This document shows, piece by piece, positions 6,214-13,797 of a DNA stretch of 16,877 nucleotides. Both the position numbers and the translations under genes were made by a program. The stretch covers positions 1-16,877 of the forward strand of contig JALSKY010000127.1 in NCBI GenBank assembly GCA_026988585.1, in the 5' to 3' direction. The notes beneath the pieces were generated by a model that saw only the letters and a program-made list of their open reading frames with translations, did no database searches and was not told the origin of the DNA. The stretch comes from Deltaproteobacteria bacterium. Lineage in GTDB: Bacteria; Desulfobacterota; Dissulfuribacteria; Dissulfuribacterales; QOAL01. Every line of letters begins with the position of its first letter. The first letter of the stretch is position 1.

Positions 6214-7756
6214 TAACAAGGGCAAGGGAAAGGTATATCTGGTAGGGGCCGGGCCAGGGGATCCTGGGCTGTTGACATTGCGAGGCAGAGAGCTTCTGGA
6301 GCAGGCAGATGTGGTGATTTATGATCGTTTGGCCAGTCCGAGGCTCATGGATTTTGTCAATCCCAGGGCAGAAAAGATCTACGTGGGCAAGAGGATGGGG
6401 CGCCATCTGGTGCGCCAGGAAGATATCAACAGGTTGATAATTGATAAGGCCCGGGAAGGCCAGATGGTTGTCAGGCTCAAGGGCGGTGATCCGTTCATCT
6501 TTGGCAGGGGGGGCGAGGAGGCCCAGGAACTGAAGCAGGAGGGGATAGAGTTTGAGATAGTGCCAGGGGTTACTTCTGCCATTGCAGTGCCCACCTATGC
6601 AGGCATTCCCTTGACCCACAGGGCGTATGCAGCTTCAGTCGCCTTTATTACAGGTCACCGCAGAATGGAACAGGAGCAGGCCCCGGTGCAGTGGGAAGGT
6701 CTTGCCAAGGGAGTTGGCACCCTGGTTTTTCTTATGGGGATGTCGAATCTGCCTACCATCACCAACAAGCTAATGGAGTTTGGAAGGAGTCCGGATACGC
6801 CGGTAGCAGTGATCAGATGGGGCACCACACCTCTGCATCAGTCTATTACAGGAACCCTGGAGAACATTGTTCAAAAGGTGAAGGAGGAGGGGTTTACTCC
6901 TCCAGCCATAATAGTGGTTGGAGACGTGGTGAAGGTCAGGGATGAGATCAACTGGTTTGAGTCCAGGCCGTTGCTGGGAAGGCGTGTTCTGGTCACCAGA
7001 ACAAGGAGTCAGGCGAGCAGACTCATCCATCTGCTGGAGAGAAAGGGAGCAGGCTGCATAGAGTGTCCTACCATAGAGGTGCGTCCTCTGGAGGATACCG
7101 CTGCAGTGGACAATGCCATTGAACGGCTGGTCACCTATGACTGGATCGTGTTTTCCAGCGCTAATGCAGTGAAATTTTTCTTTGCCAGGATAGATGCCTT
7201 GGGCCTGGATATTCGTGCCCTTGGCTCTGTGAAGATTGCTGTGGTAGGAGCTGCCACTGCTCAGGCGGTTCATGACCTGCACTTGAAGGTAGATCTGATC
7301 CCTGAGGATTTTCGTGCAGAGGGTCTTGTGGATGCGTTTAAAACCCTTAAAATAGAAGGTGAGAAGGTTTTGATTCCAAGGGCGAAGGTAGCCCGGGATG
7401 TGCTTCCCATAGGGTTACGGGAGATGGGTGCAGAGGTGGATATAGTCCCTCTTTATGAGACTGTTATTCCGGAGCCACCACCCCAGGTGGTTGAGCTGCT
7501 TCAGGAGGAAAGAGTGGATGTGGTGACATTTACAAGCTCTTCTACCGTGGACAACTTCATGAAGGCCCTTCCTTCCGAAACCATCAAAAGGGTTCTGTCC
7601 CAGGCGCGTGTTGCCTGCATAGGGCCGGTGACCGCCAAGACTGCCCGTAAGCATGGAATTGATGTGGATATAATACCGGAACAGTACACCATAGAGTCTA
7701 TGGTTCAGGCCATAGAACAGGATTTTCAGAGACAGGAAGCCGTAAAAGGGCGTTAG
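6206..7756 (+). CDS. cobA-hemD: CobA-HemD fusion: uroporphyrinogen-III C-methyltransferase and uroporphyrinogen-III synthase
   Basis: This 516-residue cytoplasmic protein joins two consecutive activities. Residues about 8-250 are an SAM-dependent methyltransferase of the SUMT class, with VGAGPGDPGLLTLRG (13-27), RLKGGDPFIFGRGGEE (90-105) and VPGVTSA (119-125). It would convert uroporphyrinogen III to precorrin-2. Residues about 258-510 are uroporphyrinogen-III synthase: RRVLVTRTR at the domain start, YDWIVFSSANAVKFFF, a VPLYETV segment, VVTFTSSSTV and ACIGPVTAKT follow in the family order. The protein therefore takes the HemC product straight to the branch point for siroheme, cobalamin and alternative heme synthesis. 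Such fusions are common in clostridia and former deltaproteobacteria. The ATG at 6206 overlaps the hemC stop by 8 bp, indicating translational coupling; an in-frame alternative at 6173 would overlap hemC further. Confidence 0.95.
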   Translation: MDDNKGKGKVYLVGAGPGDPGLLTLRGRELLEQADVVIYDRLASPRLMDFVNPRAEKIYVGKRMGRHLVRQEDINRLIIDKAREGQMVVRLKGGDPFIFGRGGEEAQELKQEGIEFEIVPGVTSAIAVPTYAGIPLTHRAYAASVAFITGHRRMEQEQAPVQWEGLAKGVGTLVFLMGMSNLPTITNKLMEFGRSPDTPVAVIRWGTTPLHQSITGTLENIVQKVKEEGFTPPAIIVVGDVVKVRDEINWFESRPLLGRRVLVTRTRSQASRLIHLLERKGAGCIECPTIEVRPLEDTAAVDNAIERLVTYDWIVFSSANAVKFFFARIDALGLDIRALGSVKIAVVGAATAQAVHDLHLKVDLIPEDFRAEGLVDAFKTLKIEGEKVLIPRAKVARDVLPIGLREMGAEVDIVPLYETVIPEPPPQVVELLQEERVDVVTFTSSSTVDNFMKALPSETIKRVLSQARVACIGPVTAKTARKHGIDVDIIPEQYTIESMVQAIEQDFQRQEAVKGR

Positions 7757-7766
7757 GAGATTCCCA

Positions 7767-9227
7767 ATGGGTTCCCTCTTCTGTACTCCTGCCGATCCTC
7801 CCCAGCTGGCAGCAGTACTTTCCAAAATAAAGAAGAAAAAGGATGATTACTACAGGTATGGGTTTTCTCGGGAGCAGGACTATACCCTTCGCGCATTTTT
7901 CGATCTTGCCCAGGAGTTTGAGACACTGGATAATTTTTACAGAGTAGCAGTATTTGTCCCCAAGGATTTCCTTGGATTTGACTGCTGCCTCTATCTTGTG
8001 GACAGTGAGTCCGGAGACCTGGTCACTGTTTGTGATTCTATCAGCTCCTTGAATGTCTGTGGATTGAAACCCCATGATTTTGTCAAAATTTCCCAGGAAC
8101 CATATGAACATGGGGATTCCTTTTTTGTCCCAATATCCGGGAACCGGCGTCTTTTTGCAGTGAAGAACCTGGCCCATTCAGAAGAGATAATTGGTATGCT
8201 GGAGGTGTTTCCCAGGGGGAGGATGGATGAGCGGGACAAGCTCTTTTTTCAGAAGTATGCCAACCGAATCGGCTACAACTATCATTACAAGATGTTGGCC
8301 CTCTCCAATGAGGAGCATCTCAAGTTCATCAATACATTGGTAGCTGATATCGAGCACAATGTCCTTATGCCTAACATAAAGTACAGGGTATTTTTCAATA
8401 TTGTTGACAAAAAGATAAAGGAACTTGCAGAGGAGTTGGTATTGTTCAGGGATCACCTTAAGGAGGCCAGGGAGCAGGGATGCTCCTATGCCTCATCTGT
8501 TGAGAAGATAGAGCAATCCTTTGCAAAGACCCTTACAGAGCTGCAGAAGTGTCATGTTGATATTGAAAAACATTTCCGCAATACAAGCCTGTTTCTGGAG
8601 AGTCTGCTGCGCCGTGAACATTTTCAGAAGGGAGAGCTGGTTCTGAGGCGCAGACCCTGTAACTTCGCAAAGGAAATCATAGAACCACAGCTCGAGCGAT
8701 ACAGGGCGAGGCTGGAGCGGCAGGGGATAGAGATAGATGATCGCCTTGGAGGTGTGCCTGATGAGGATATGCCTCTGGCAGTTGATATTGGTCTTATTTC
8801 CCAGGTATATGCCAATTTCTTCTCCAATGCAGAGAAATACTGTGCAGAGGTTGTAGATCATCATGGAAACAGGAGAAAATTCATGGCCTTGGGCCGTGCC
8901 CTTCTGCCAGACTATTTTGGCCCTGGAAAGGATGGGGTAAAGTTCAGTGTTTTTACTACCGGACCGCATCTCTCAGGAGAAGAGGCAAAACTTGTGTTTG
9001 AAGAGGGGGTTCGGGGGGACAATACAGGAAATAATCCTGGAAGTGGACATGGTCTCCATTTCGTGAAGAAGGTGATCGAGGTTCATGGTGGTGAAGTAGG
9101 GTGCGAACAGGTACCTCTTGGTAACAATTTCTATTTCATCCTTCCCATTCAATCATTTCTTGAGGAGAACGGCCAAGAGAGGGAGAACTATGAAAGAGAC
9201 TCCCATCTTATCTCTGGCGGCGTGTAG
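7767..9227 (+). CDS. GAF-type sensor histidine kinase with a degenerate G1 box
   Basis: This 486-residue protein has no membrane segment, so it is probably cytoplasmic. Residues about 55-175 look like a GAF-type sensory domain. Residues about 185-290 are helical with coiled-coil character and contain an H-box-like DIEHNVLMPN, giving His197 as the candidate phosphorylation site. The ATPase domain follows: N-box QVYANFFSNAEKY (346-358, Asn350 and Asn354) and G2-box GSGHGLHFVKKVIEVHGG (425-442). The G1 box, normally DxGxG, reads FTTGPHLSGEE at about 396-406 and lacks the Asp that contacts adenine, so activity may be weak or altered. The cognate response regulator is not in the window. TAGGAG seven bases upstream supports the ATG at 7767, which lies 10 bp after cobA-hemD. 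The sensed signal is unknown; the neighbours suggest tetrapyrrole or redox status. Confidence 0.8.
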   Translation: MGSLFCTPADPPQLAAVLSKIKKKKDDYYRYGFSREQDYTLRAFFDLAQEFETLDNFYRVAVFVPKDFLGFDCCLYLVDSESGDLVTVCDSISSLNVCGLKPHDFVKISQEPYEHGDSFFVPISGNRRLFAVKNLAHSEEIIGMLEVFPRGRMDERDKLFFQKYANRIGYNYHYKMLALSNEEHLKFINTLVADIEHNVLMPNIKYRVFFNIVDKKIKELAEELVLFRDHLKEAREQGCSYASSVEKIEQSFAKTLTELQKCHVDIEKHFRNTSLFLESLLRREHFQKGELVLRRRPCNFAKEIIEPQLERYRARLERQGIEIDDRLGGVPDEDMPLAVDIGLISQVYANFFSNAEKYCAEVVDHHGNRRKFMALGRALLPDYFGPGKDGVKFSVFTTGPHLSGEEAKLVFEEGVRGDNTGNNPGSGHGLHFVKKVIEVHGGEVGCEQVPLGNNFYFILPIQSFLEENGQERENYERDSHLISGGV

Positions 9228-9288
9228 TCTCTGCTCCTCTTGTTTCAGTTTTTTTCTGTTTCTTTTTCAAATTTTTACTGTTTGCTGA
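9190..9288 (+). CDS. Possible 32-residue hydrophobic small protein
   Basis: This is a short open frame overlapping the last 38 bases of the kinase gene and ending 11 bp before the helicase start. It begins MKETPILSLAACSLCSSC and continues as a Phe/Leu-rich stretch ending in TVC, so the whole chain could span a membrane once; it holds four cysteines. A GAGAGGGAG lies shortly before the ATG. It could be a genuine small membrane protein, a leader that couples kinase and helicase translation, or chance created by the T-rich gap. I do not recognise the sequence. Confidence 0.25.
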   Translation: MKETPILSLAACSLCSSCFSFFLFLFQIFTVC

Positions 9289-9299
9289 AAGGTTTTTGC

Positions 9300-11495
9300 A
9301 TGGAGATTGATTTCAAAAGGGAGTTGAACACCCAGCAATTGGAGGCTGTTCTCCATACGGAGGGGCCGGTGCTGGTAATTGCCGGAGCAGGAAGCGGCAA
9401 GACCCGTACCCTGGTCTATCGTGTGGCCCGGCTGGTTGGAATGGGAGTGGATCCATCCTCCATACTGTTGCTGACCTTTACCAGAAAGGCTGCACAGGAG
9501 ATGCTGGAGAGGGCGGCCAGGATCGGAGGAGATGCCTGTGTGCAAGTGGCTGGCGGAACCTTTCACAGTTTTTGTCACAGGATGTTAAGGCGCTATGCCC
9601 ATCTGGCAGGTTATCCTCCTGGATTTACCATAATGGATCAGTCAGACAGCCAGGATCTGGTTCATCTTTTGGGAAGGCAGATGGAGTTCATAGGTAAAGG
9701 GAAGAAATTTCCCTCCAAGGCTGCTCTTGTCTCCATGTTCAGCAAGAGTGTCAATGCAGGGATCGGCATAGATCAGGTGGTAGAGCGTCATTTCCCTCAA
9801 TTCACAGATCAGCTCCCCTCCATAGGGCAGCTCCAGCAGGCATATATCAATTACAAGGCTGCCCATGCCTTGATGGACTATGACGATCTCCTCCTGAAGT
9901 GGCTGATGATTCTCAAAGACAATCCTGATGTGAGGGAGACCATTGCCGACAGCTATCAGTATGTGATGGTAGATGAGTACCAGGATACCAACAGCACCCA
10001 GGCAGAGATGGTCTATCTCATGGCCGGGGACAGGCAAAACGTCATGGCTGTTGGGGATGATTCCCAGTCCATTTACTCTTTCAGGGGGGCTGATTTCAAC
10101 AACATCCTTGAGTTTCCCAAGATGTTCCAGGGCACCCGAATCATAAAGCTGGAGCGGAATTACCGCAGTACCCAGCCCAACCTGGACTGTACCAATGCCA
10201 TAATTGCAAATGCCAGGCAGAAATTTACAAAGAAACTGGTGGCCCAGCGGAAGGGGGGACATCCTCCCTGGCTGTACGTGGCATCTGATGAGTCGGATCA
10301 GGCCAAGTTTGTTGCTGCCAGGATAAGAAAACATCTCCATGACGGTATTGAACCAGAGGAGATAGCCGTACTGTTCAGGGCCGCCTTTCACTCATTTCAG
10401 TTGGAGACAGCCCTTGGGCACACAGGTATTCAGTTTGTGAAGCGGGGTGGCATGCGTCTGGTGGATGCCGCCCATATCAAGGATCTTCTCAGCCTGCTCA
10501 AAGTAATGATAAATCCCCTGGACAGGTTGAGTATCACCAGGGCATTGCTCCTTCTTGACCGCCTCGGTCCCAAGAGTGCTGAAAAGATTTATGCCGAGAT
10601 GATAAGATCCGATGCCCCTCTGGAGTACCTGAGCCGTTTCAATTCCCGGGCTGCCTGGGTGCCCAAGGTGAGAGAGATGGGGGCAAGGCTTCTGGAGCTT
10701 TCCCGTTGTGGCGGAGAGCTTCCAGAGATAGTAGATGGACTTTTGCAGTGGTACAGGCCTCTGCTGGAAAAACACTACACCGATGACTATCCAAAAAGAT
10801 TGCAGGAGCTGATGCAGCTCAAGGCCATGAGCAGTGACTATGATGATGCCGTGGAGTTTCTGGCAGATCTTGCCCTGGATCCGCCGGAACCTGGTGATGA
10901 GCAGGAGAATCAGGGGAAGGTGGTGCTTTCTACCATGCACTCTGCCAAGGGGCTGGAGTGGAAGGTGGTTTTTGTCATCTCCCTGGCAGAGGGACGTTTC
11001 CCATCACCCATGGCTGCAGCGAGAACAGAGGAACTGGAAGAGGAACGCCGGCTTTTCTACGTTGCAGCTACCAGGGCCAGGGACCATCTCTATTTTTGTT
11101 ATCCTGCATTTATCAATATGCAGGGAGCAGGTTTAATGCCTGCCAGGCCTTCCCGTTTCCTCCAGGAGATACCTGATAATCTGCTGGAACCCATAAAGGG
11201 CAGGCCTGCTTCATCTCAGAGTAGGGGCCCTGTCAATACACAGCCGGTCGGTAATGCAGAAGGCTTGGAGGGGCCGCCTGCTTACAGGAGAACTGCAGAA
11301 AAAGAGAGAAGAGGTAGGTCTGTAGAGAGATCTGCTGGTGCTGCCGGTTTTAGAGATGGGGACAGGATTCGCCATTCCATATTTGGAAAGGGGACAGTTT
11401 CAAAGATCATTGACAGTAACAGGGTAGAGGTGGAGTTTGATGCAGCAGGTCGCAAGGTGCTTCATCTGCAATATGCCAATATTGCAAAGATTTAG
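9300..11495 (+). CDS. ATP-dependent DNA helicase, UvrD/PcrA type (superfamily 1A)
   Basis: This 731-residue 3'-5' helicase probably acts in repair, replication restart and removal of stalled RNA polymerase. All superfamily 1 motifs are present in order: Q-motif LNTQQLEAV near residue 12, Walker A AGAGSGKT (28-35, Lys34), LTFTRKAAQEM (Ia), VDEYQDTN (II), GDDSQSIYSFRGAD (III), LERNYRS (IV), STMHSAKGLEWKVVFVISL (V) and RRLFYVAATRARDHLYF (VI). The last 50 residues, with GDRIRHSIFGKGTV and a basic/hydrophobic end, match the Tudor-like tail of PcrA/UvrD that binds RNA polymerase. The usual length is 700-750. The ATG at 9300 has GAAAGG upstream and starts the conserved Q-motif region; an in-frame start at 9240 only adds a hydrophobic stretch. 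UvrD, PcrA and Rep cannot be separated by eye, but the tail argues against Rep. Confidence 0.94.
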   Translation: MEIDFKRELNTQQLEAVLHTEGPVLVIAGAGSGKTRTLVYRVARLVGMGVDPSSILLLTFTRKAAQEMLERAARIGGDACVQVAGGTFHSFCHRMLRRYAHLAGYPPGFTIMDQSDSQDLVHLLGRQMEFIGKGKKFPSKAALVSMFSKSVNAGIGIDQVVERHFPQFTDQLPSIGQLQQAYINYKAAHALMDYDDLLLKWLMILKDNPDVRETIADSYQYVMVDEYQDTNSTQAEMVYLMAGDRQNVMAVGDDSQSIYSFRGADFNNILEFPKMFQGTRIIKLERNYRSTQPNLDCTNAIIANARQKFTKKLVAQRKGGHPPWLYVASDESDQAKFVAARIRKHLHDGIEPEEIAVLFRAAFHSFQLETALGHTGIQFVKRGGMRLVDAAHIKDLLSLLKVMINPLDRLSITRALLLLDRLGPKSAEKIYAEMIRSDAPLEYLSRFNSRAAWVPKVREMGARLLELSRCGGELPEIVDGLLQWYRPLLEKHYTDDYPKRLQELMQLKAMSSDYDDAVEFLADLALDPPEPGDEQENQGKVVLSTMHSAKGLEWKVVFVISLAEGRFPSPMAAARTEELEEERRLFYVAATRARDHLYFCYPAFINMQGAGLMPARPSRFLQEIPDNLLEPIKGRPASSQSRGPVNTQPVGNAEGLEGPPAYRRTAEKERRGRSVERSAGAAGFRDGDRIRHSIFGKGTVSKIIDSNRVEVEFDAAGRKVLHLQYANIAKI

Positions 11496-12090
11496 CAGTA
11501 TCTTCTTTTTCGGATTATCTGGTCCTCTACTGCTGCTTTTTTGTCATTTGATATTGGTGATCTTTCCCATCAGTCTGTTCGCCAGTGCTTCAGGAGGTGA
11601 GAGCTGTACTCTCCTCCACGATTTTGAAGACGAACATGATCTGGAACGGTTTTTGACATGGGAATGTCATTCCTGGTATCAGCTTGACCGGAACCACTCC
11701 ACCCATGGAGCCCACAGCCTAAGAGTGGAGTTGTATCCCTGGGAGAAAAGGAGATATCAAGGCATAAGCCTTGCCCCTTTTACTGATGACGTCAGGTCCT
11801 GGAAGGGGTGGCACTGGCTCAGGATAGACTTTTACAATCCGGCATCAACTCCTTTGAGCCTTACCTGCAGGATAGATGACAGGAGGTCACCACCATACAG
11901 TGACAGGTTTAACCAGACATTCTCTGTGCCACCAGGTCCATCTACCTTGATCCTGGACCTTTTGGAGATGACCACTTCTGGTACTGGCCGGCCCCTTGAG
12001 ATGGGCAAGATCCGTAGCCTGCTCTTTTTTGTCACTGCACCCAAGTCAAAACTGGTTTTCTATATGGACAATGTTCGGCTTTGCCGCTAA
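11473..12090 (+). CDS. Exported protein with a carbohydrate-binding-like beta domain
   Basis: From the ATG at 11473 this is a 205-residue protein. A long hydrophobic stretch (about residues 7-36) ends in FASASGG, which looks like a signal peptide with cleavage after ASA, or a single N-terminal anchor. The remainder resembles a galactose-binding-like or CIA30-type jelly roll: LLHDFEDEHDLERF, then a SLRVEL strand, a WHWLRIDFYNP strand and a terminal FYMDNVRL strand, the usual frame of these domains. No catalytic residues are visible, so binding of a glycan or surface polymer is the likeliest role. The gene overlaps the helicase 3' end by 23 bp. TTG at 11437 and ATG at 11440 are alternative starts; 11440 has GAGGTGGAG just upstream and would add 11 residues. 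It converges on a membrane glycosyltransferase gene, which weakly suggests envelope polysaccharide work. Confidence 0.6.
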   Translation: MPILQRFSSIFFFGLSGPLLLLFCHLILVIFPISLFASASGGESCTLLHDFEDEHDLERFLTWECHSWYQLDRNHSTHGAHSLRVELYPWEKRRYQGISLAPFTDDVRSWKGWHWLRIDFYNPASTPLSLTCRIDDRRSPPYSDRFNQTFSVPPGPSTLILDLLEMTTSGTGRPLEMGKIRSLLFFVTAPKSKLVFYMDNVRLCR

Positions 12091-13578
12091 CACACTGGCC
12101 CTGTGTTCATCAATAACGCTGGCCCGGGCAAAATGGAGCTGATAGACCTTGTGGCTTTTGGGGAAAGGTTTTGCTATGGAAAAGAGTTGTTTCACACTGC
12201 TGGAATTCTCTTTAATCCAGTCGGGCGGATCTTCTTCCCACACTACCAAGACATTTTTGGCATTCGGTAGCTCAGGTGCATAATCAGGTGTTATAACGGT
12301 TAAGGCTGGAAAGAAGGGTTTCAGGTTACCTCCAATAAAGTTGGACTCTGTAATCAGAAGGTCCGGGTGGATATTCAGCCGATCTATCTCCATGGCGATC
12401 TCTTTGAACGGATAGCTGCTCCTTGGCGGATTCTTCATGAGATCCGGCATCAGGAACCGTCCTGACAACAGTAAGATCGTGATAATCATGGTCGTGTAAA
12501 CCGTAAAGATAAATCTCCTTTTCATCTGTGCCGTGATCCTGTCAGGATCTATCATGCTGACCATTAACAGTGCCACTGGCAGATAGATGGGCTGCATCCA
12601 TCGGTCCTTGAACTTAGTTGTCCCTGTAAACAGGGTGAAGAGGACCAGCAAGATAGTGGCAATAAAGATATAGTTTCTTACGGTTTCATCCGGTTTCTTG
12701 ATCATTGATCTTTTGAACAGGCAGAGAACTACCAATATCATCGGACCAGCAAATCCTGCTACAGCCCTCAAAAAGGAGAATAGACCCCGAATTTCAAAGG
12801 GGCTTGGGGCAGGGTTCAGTTTGTCATTCAGTGAAGAGCAGATCATCTCCGCGTTTTGGAAAAGCCAGATGGAATGTGGAGCCACTACAGCCATCAATGC
12901 TATTATTGAGAGGGCTGTTTTAGGGTTCCGGAAAAACCGGTTTAACTTCCTGTCTATAAGGCAGGTCAGGAACACCGCTGATAGAAATATGGCATAGTTG
13001 TATTTTGCAAGCAGTCCCAGTCCTGCAACTGCACCCAACAGCAGGTAGTCTCCATTGGTGGCCTTTTTTCTGTTCCGGAGTCTAAGGATCAGATACAGGG
13101 TGCATGCACTGATGGTTGTGGCAAGCACAGAATGGCTCAGTGCCCTTTGGGATTCCCAGGATATCTGCGGAAGAAAAAATGTGGCTGCGGCCGCCATGTT
13201 TGCCAGAAGATGGTTGGATGTGATGGATTGAGCTGCCCTGTATGTGAAGAAGTAGGTGAAGAAGAGTAAACAGCTTTTCAGGATGGAGAGGGCCAGGAGA
13301 TTTTTTCCGAATATCTGGAAAAAGAGCATCTGCAGCCATGTGTAAAGGGGCGGCTGTGCATTGTAGCCCAGTTCGAAGGACTGGGTCAGAATCATCTGTT
13401 CAGCTTCGTCCAGGTTCAGTCCAGGTTGTATCAGGACTCTTAAAGTAAGTTGAATGGAAAGATAGATGAAAAACAGTAGGGGAATAGCATAGGGAATTGT
13501 GATAAGGTCAGTTCTGCCAGGTGAGATAAGGATGTTTTTTTTAAGCTTCTCTTGATTAAAGGTAAATATGCTTTCCAT
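12046..13578 (-). CDS. Membrane glycosyltransferase of the GT39/ArnT-like (PMT) superfamily
   Basis: This 510-residue inner-membrane protein has about ten or more hydrophobic segments. The first, at about residues 28-52, is followed by an external loop with GLNLDEAEQ; Asp57 fits the catalytic acid of polyprenyl-phosphate-sugar transferases such as ArnT and PMT. The nearby AQPPLYTWLQ matches the family's PPLY/W loop, and a GTTKFKDRWMQPIYLPVALL stretch in the later half matches the conserved substrate-side loop. The C-terminal part is a soluble periplasmic-looking domain. The protein probably moves a sugar from undecaprenyl phosphate to a lipid or protein acceptor; the acceptor cannot be told. 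The ATG at 13578 is chosen because a promoter-like element at 13621-13650 would place transcription start below an in-frame TTG at 13632. The 3' end overlaps the exported-protein gene by 45 bp on the other strand. Confidence 0.8.
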   Translation of the reverse strand: MESIFTFNQEKLKKNILISPGRTDLITIPYAIPLLFFIYLSIQLTLRVLIQPGLNLDEAEQMILTQSFELGYNAQPPLYTWLQMLFFQIFGKNLLALSILKSCLLFFTYFFTYRAAQSITSNHLLANMAAAATFFLPQISWESQRALSHSVLATTISACTLYLILRLRNRKKATNGDYLLLGAVAGLGLLAKYNYAIFLSAVFLTCLIDRKLNRFFRNPKTALSIIALMAVVAPHSIWLFQNAEMICSSLNDKLNPAPSPFEIRGLFSFLRAVAGFAGPMILVVLCLFKRSMIKKPDETVRNYIFIATILLVLFTLFTGTTKFKDRWMQPIYLPVALLMVSMIDPDRITAQMKRRFIFTVYTTMIITILLLSGRFLMPDLMKNPPRSSYPFKEIAMEIDRLNIHPDLLITESNFIGGNLKPFFPALTVITPDYAPELPNAKNVLVVWEEDPPDWIKENSSSVKQLFSIAKPFPKSHKVYQLHFARASVIDEHRASVLAAKPNIVHIENQF

Positions 13579-13620
13579 TCCCGCCCTTTGATCTGTTTCT
13601 GTTTGAGATAATGAACTTAA

Positions 13621-13650
13621 ATTCTGGAACAAATTTCATTGGAATGTCAA
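13621..13650 (-). promoter_or_regulatory. Sigma-70-type promoter of the glycosyltransferase gene
   Basis: On the minus strand a perfect TTGACA (13650-13645) is followed after 18 bases by CAGAAT (13626-13621), four of six to TATAAT. The predicted start of transcription is near 13614, about 35 bases before the ATG at 13578. It lies between the glycosyltransferase gene and the upstream terminator, exactly where an independent promoter is needed. Confidence 0.5.
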
Positions 13651-13660
13651 CTAATTTGAC
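13646..13660. promoter_or_regulatory. Inverted repeat overlapping the -35 of the glycosyltransferase promoter
   Basis: GTCAA-CTAAT-TTGAC is a perfect 5+5 bp inverted repeat. It shares five bases with the TTGACA -35 hexamer, and the rest lies just upstream of it. A repressor here would block, or an activator would contact, RNA polymerase. An 8-bp palindrome, AACCGGTT, lies 14 bp further upstream at 13674-13681. No binding protein can be named. Confidence 0.35.
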
Positions 13661-13725
13661 TTCCTTCTATCTAAACCGGTTCCTTTGGAAGGATACAGGA
13701 AAAAGTTTTTTTTGTTAGGTTGTCA

Positions 13726-13767
13726 TAAAAATGCCGGAATCGAACAGAGTAACCGTACAATTCCGGC
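13726..13767 (-). terminator. Factor-independent terminator of the RND/TolC operon
   Basis: Reading the minus strand, GCCGGAAT (13767-13760) pairs perfectly with ATTCCGGC (13740-13733). The interval can extend the hairpin (ACGG with CTGT, one wobble). The stem is followed by AT and then TTTTT-type sequence at 13731-13727. It starts 30 bp after the stop of the TolC-fusion gene, so it closes the efflux operon and isolates the glycosyltransferase gene. Confidence 0.75.
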
Positions 13768-13797
13768 TGTTATCAATGGGAGAAAAAGGGCAGATAG

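Noticed and set aside
9228..9299. In-frame upstream extension of the helicase (start at 9240)
   Set aside because: It would add a 20-residue Phe-rich hydrophobic stretch to a cytoplasmic helicase; the ATG at 9300 has a ribosome site and fits family length.
9642..10391. 249-codon open frame on the minus strand opposite the helicase
   Set aside because: It lies wholly within the helicase gene, whose motifs are intact over this stretch, and shows no family features.
12089..12107. AACACA/TGTGTT hairpin right after the exported-protein stop, as a terminator
   Set aside because: The stem is only 6 bp and no T-run follows on either strand, so it is not a convincing terminator.
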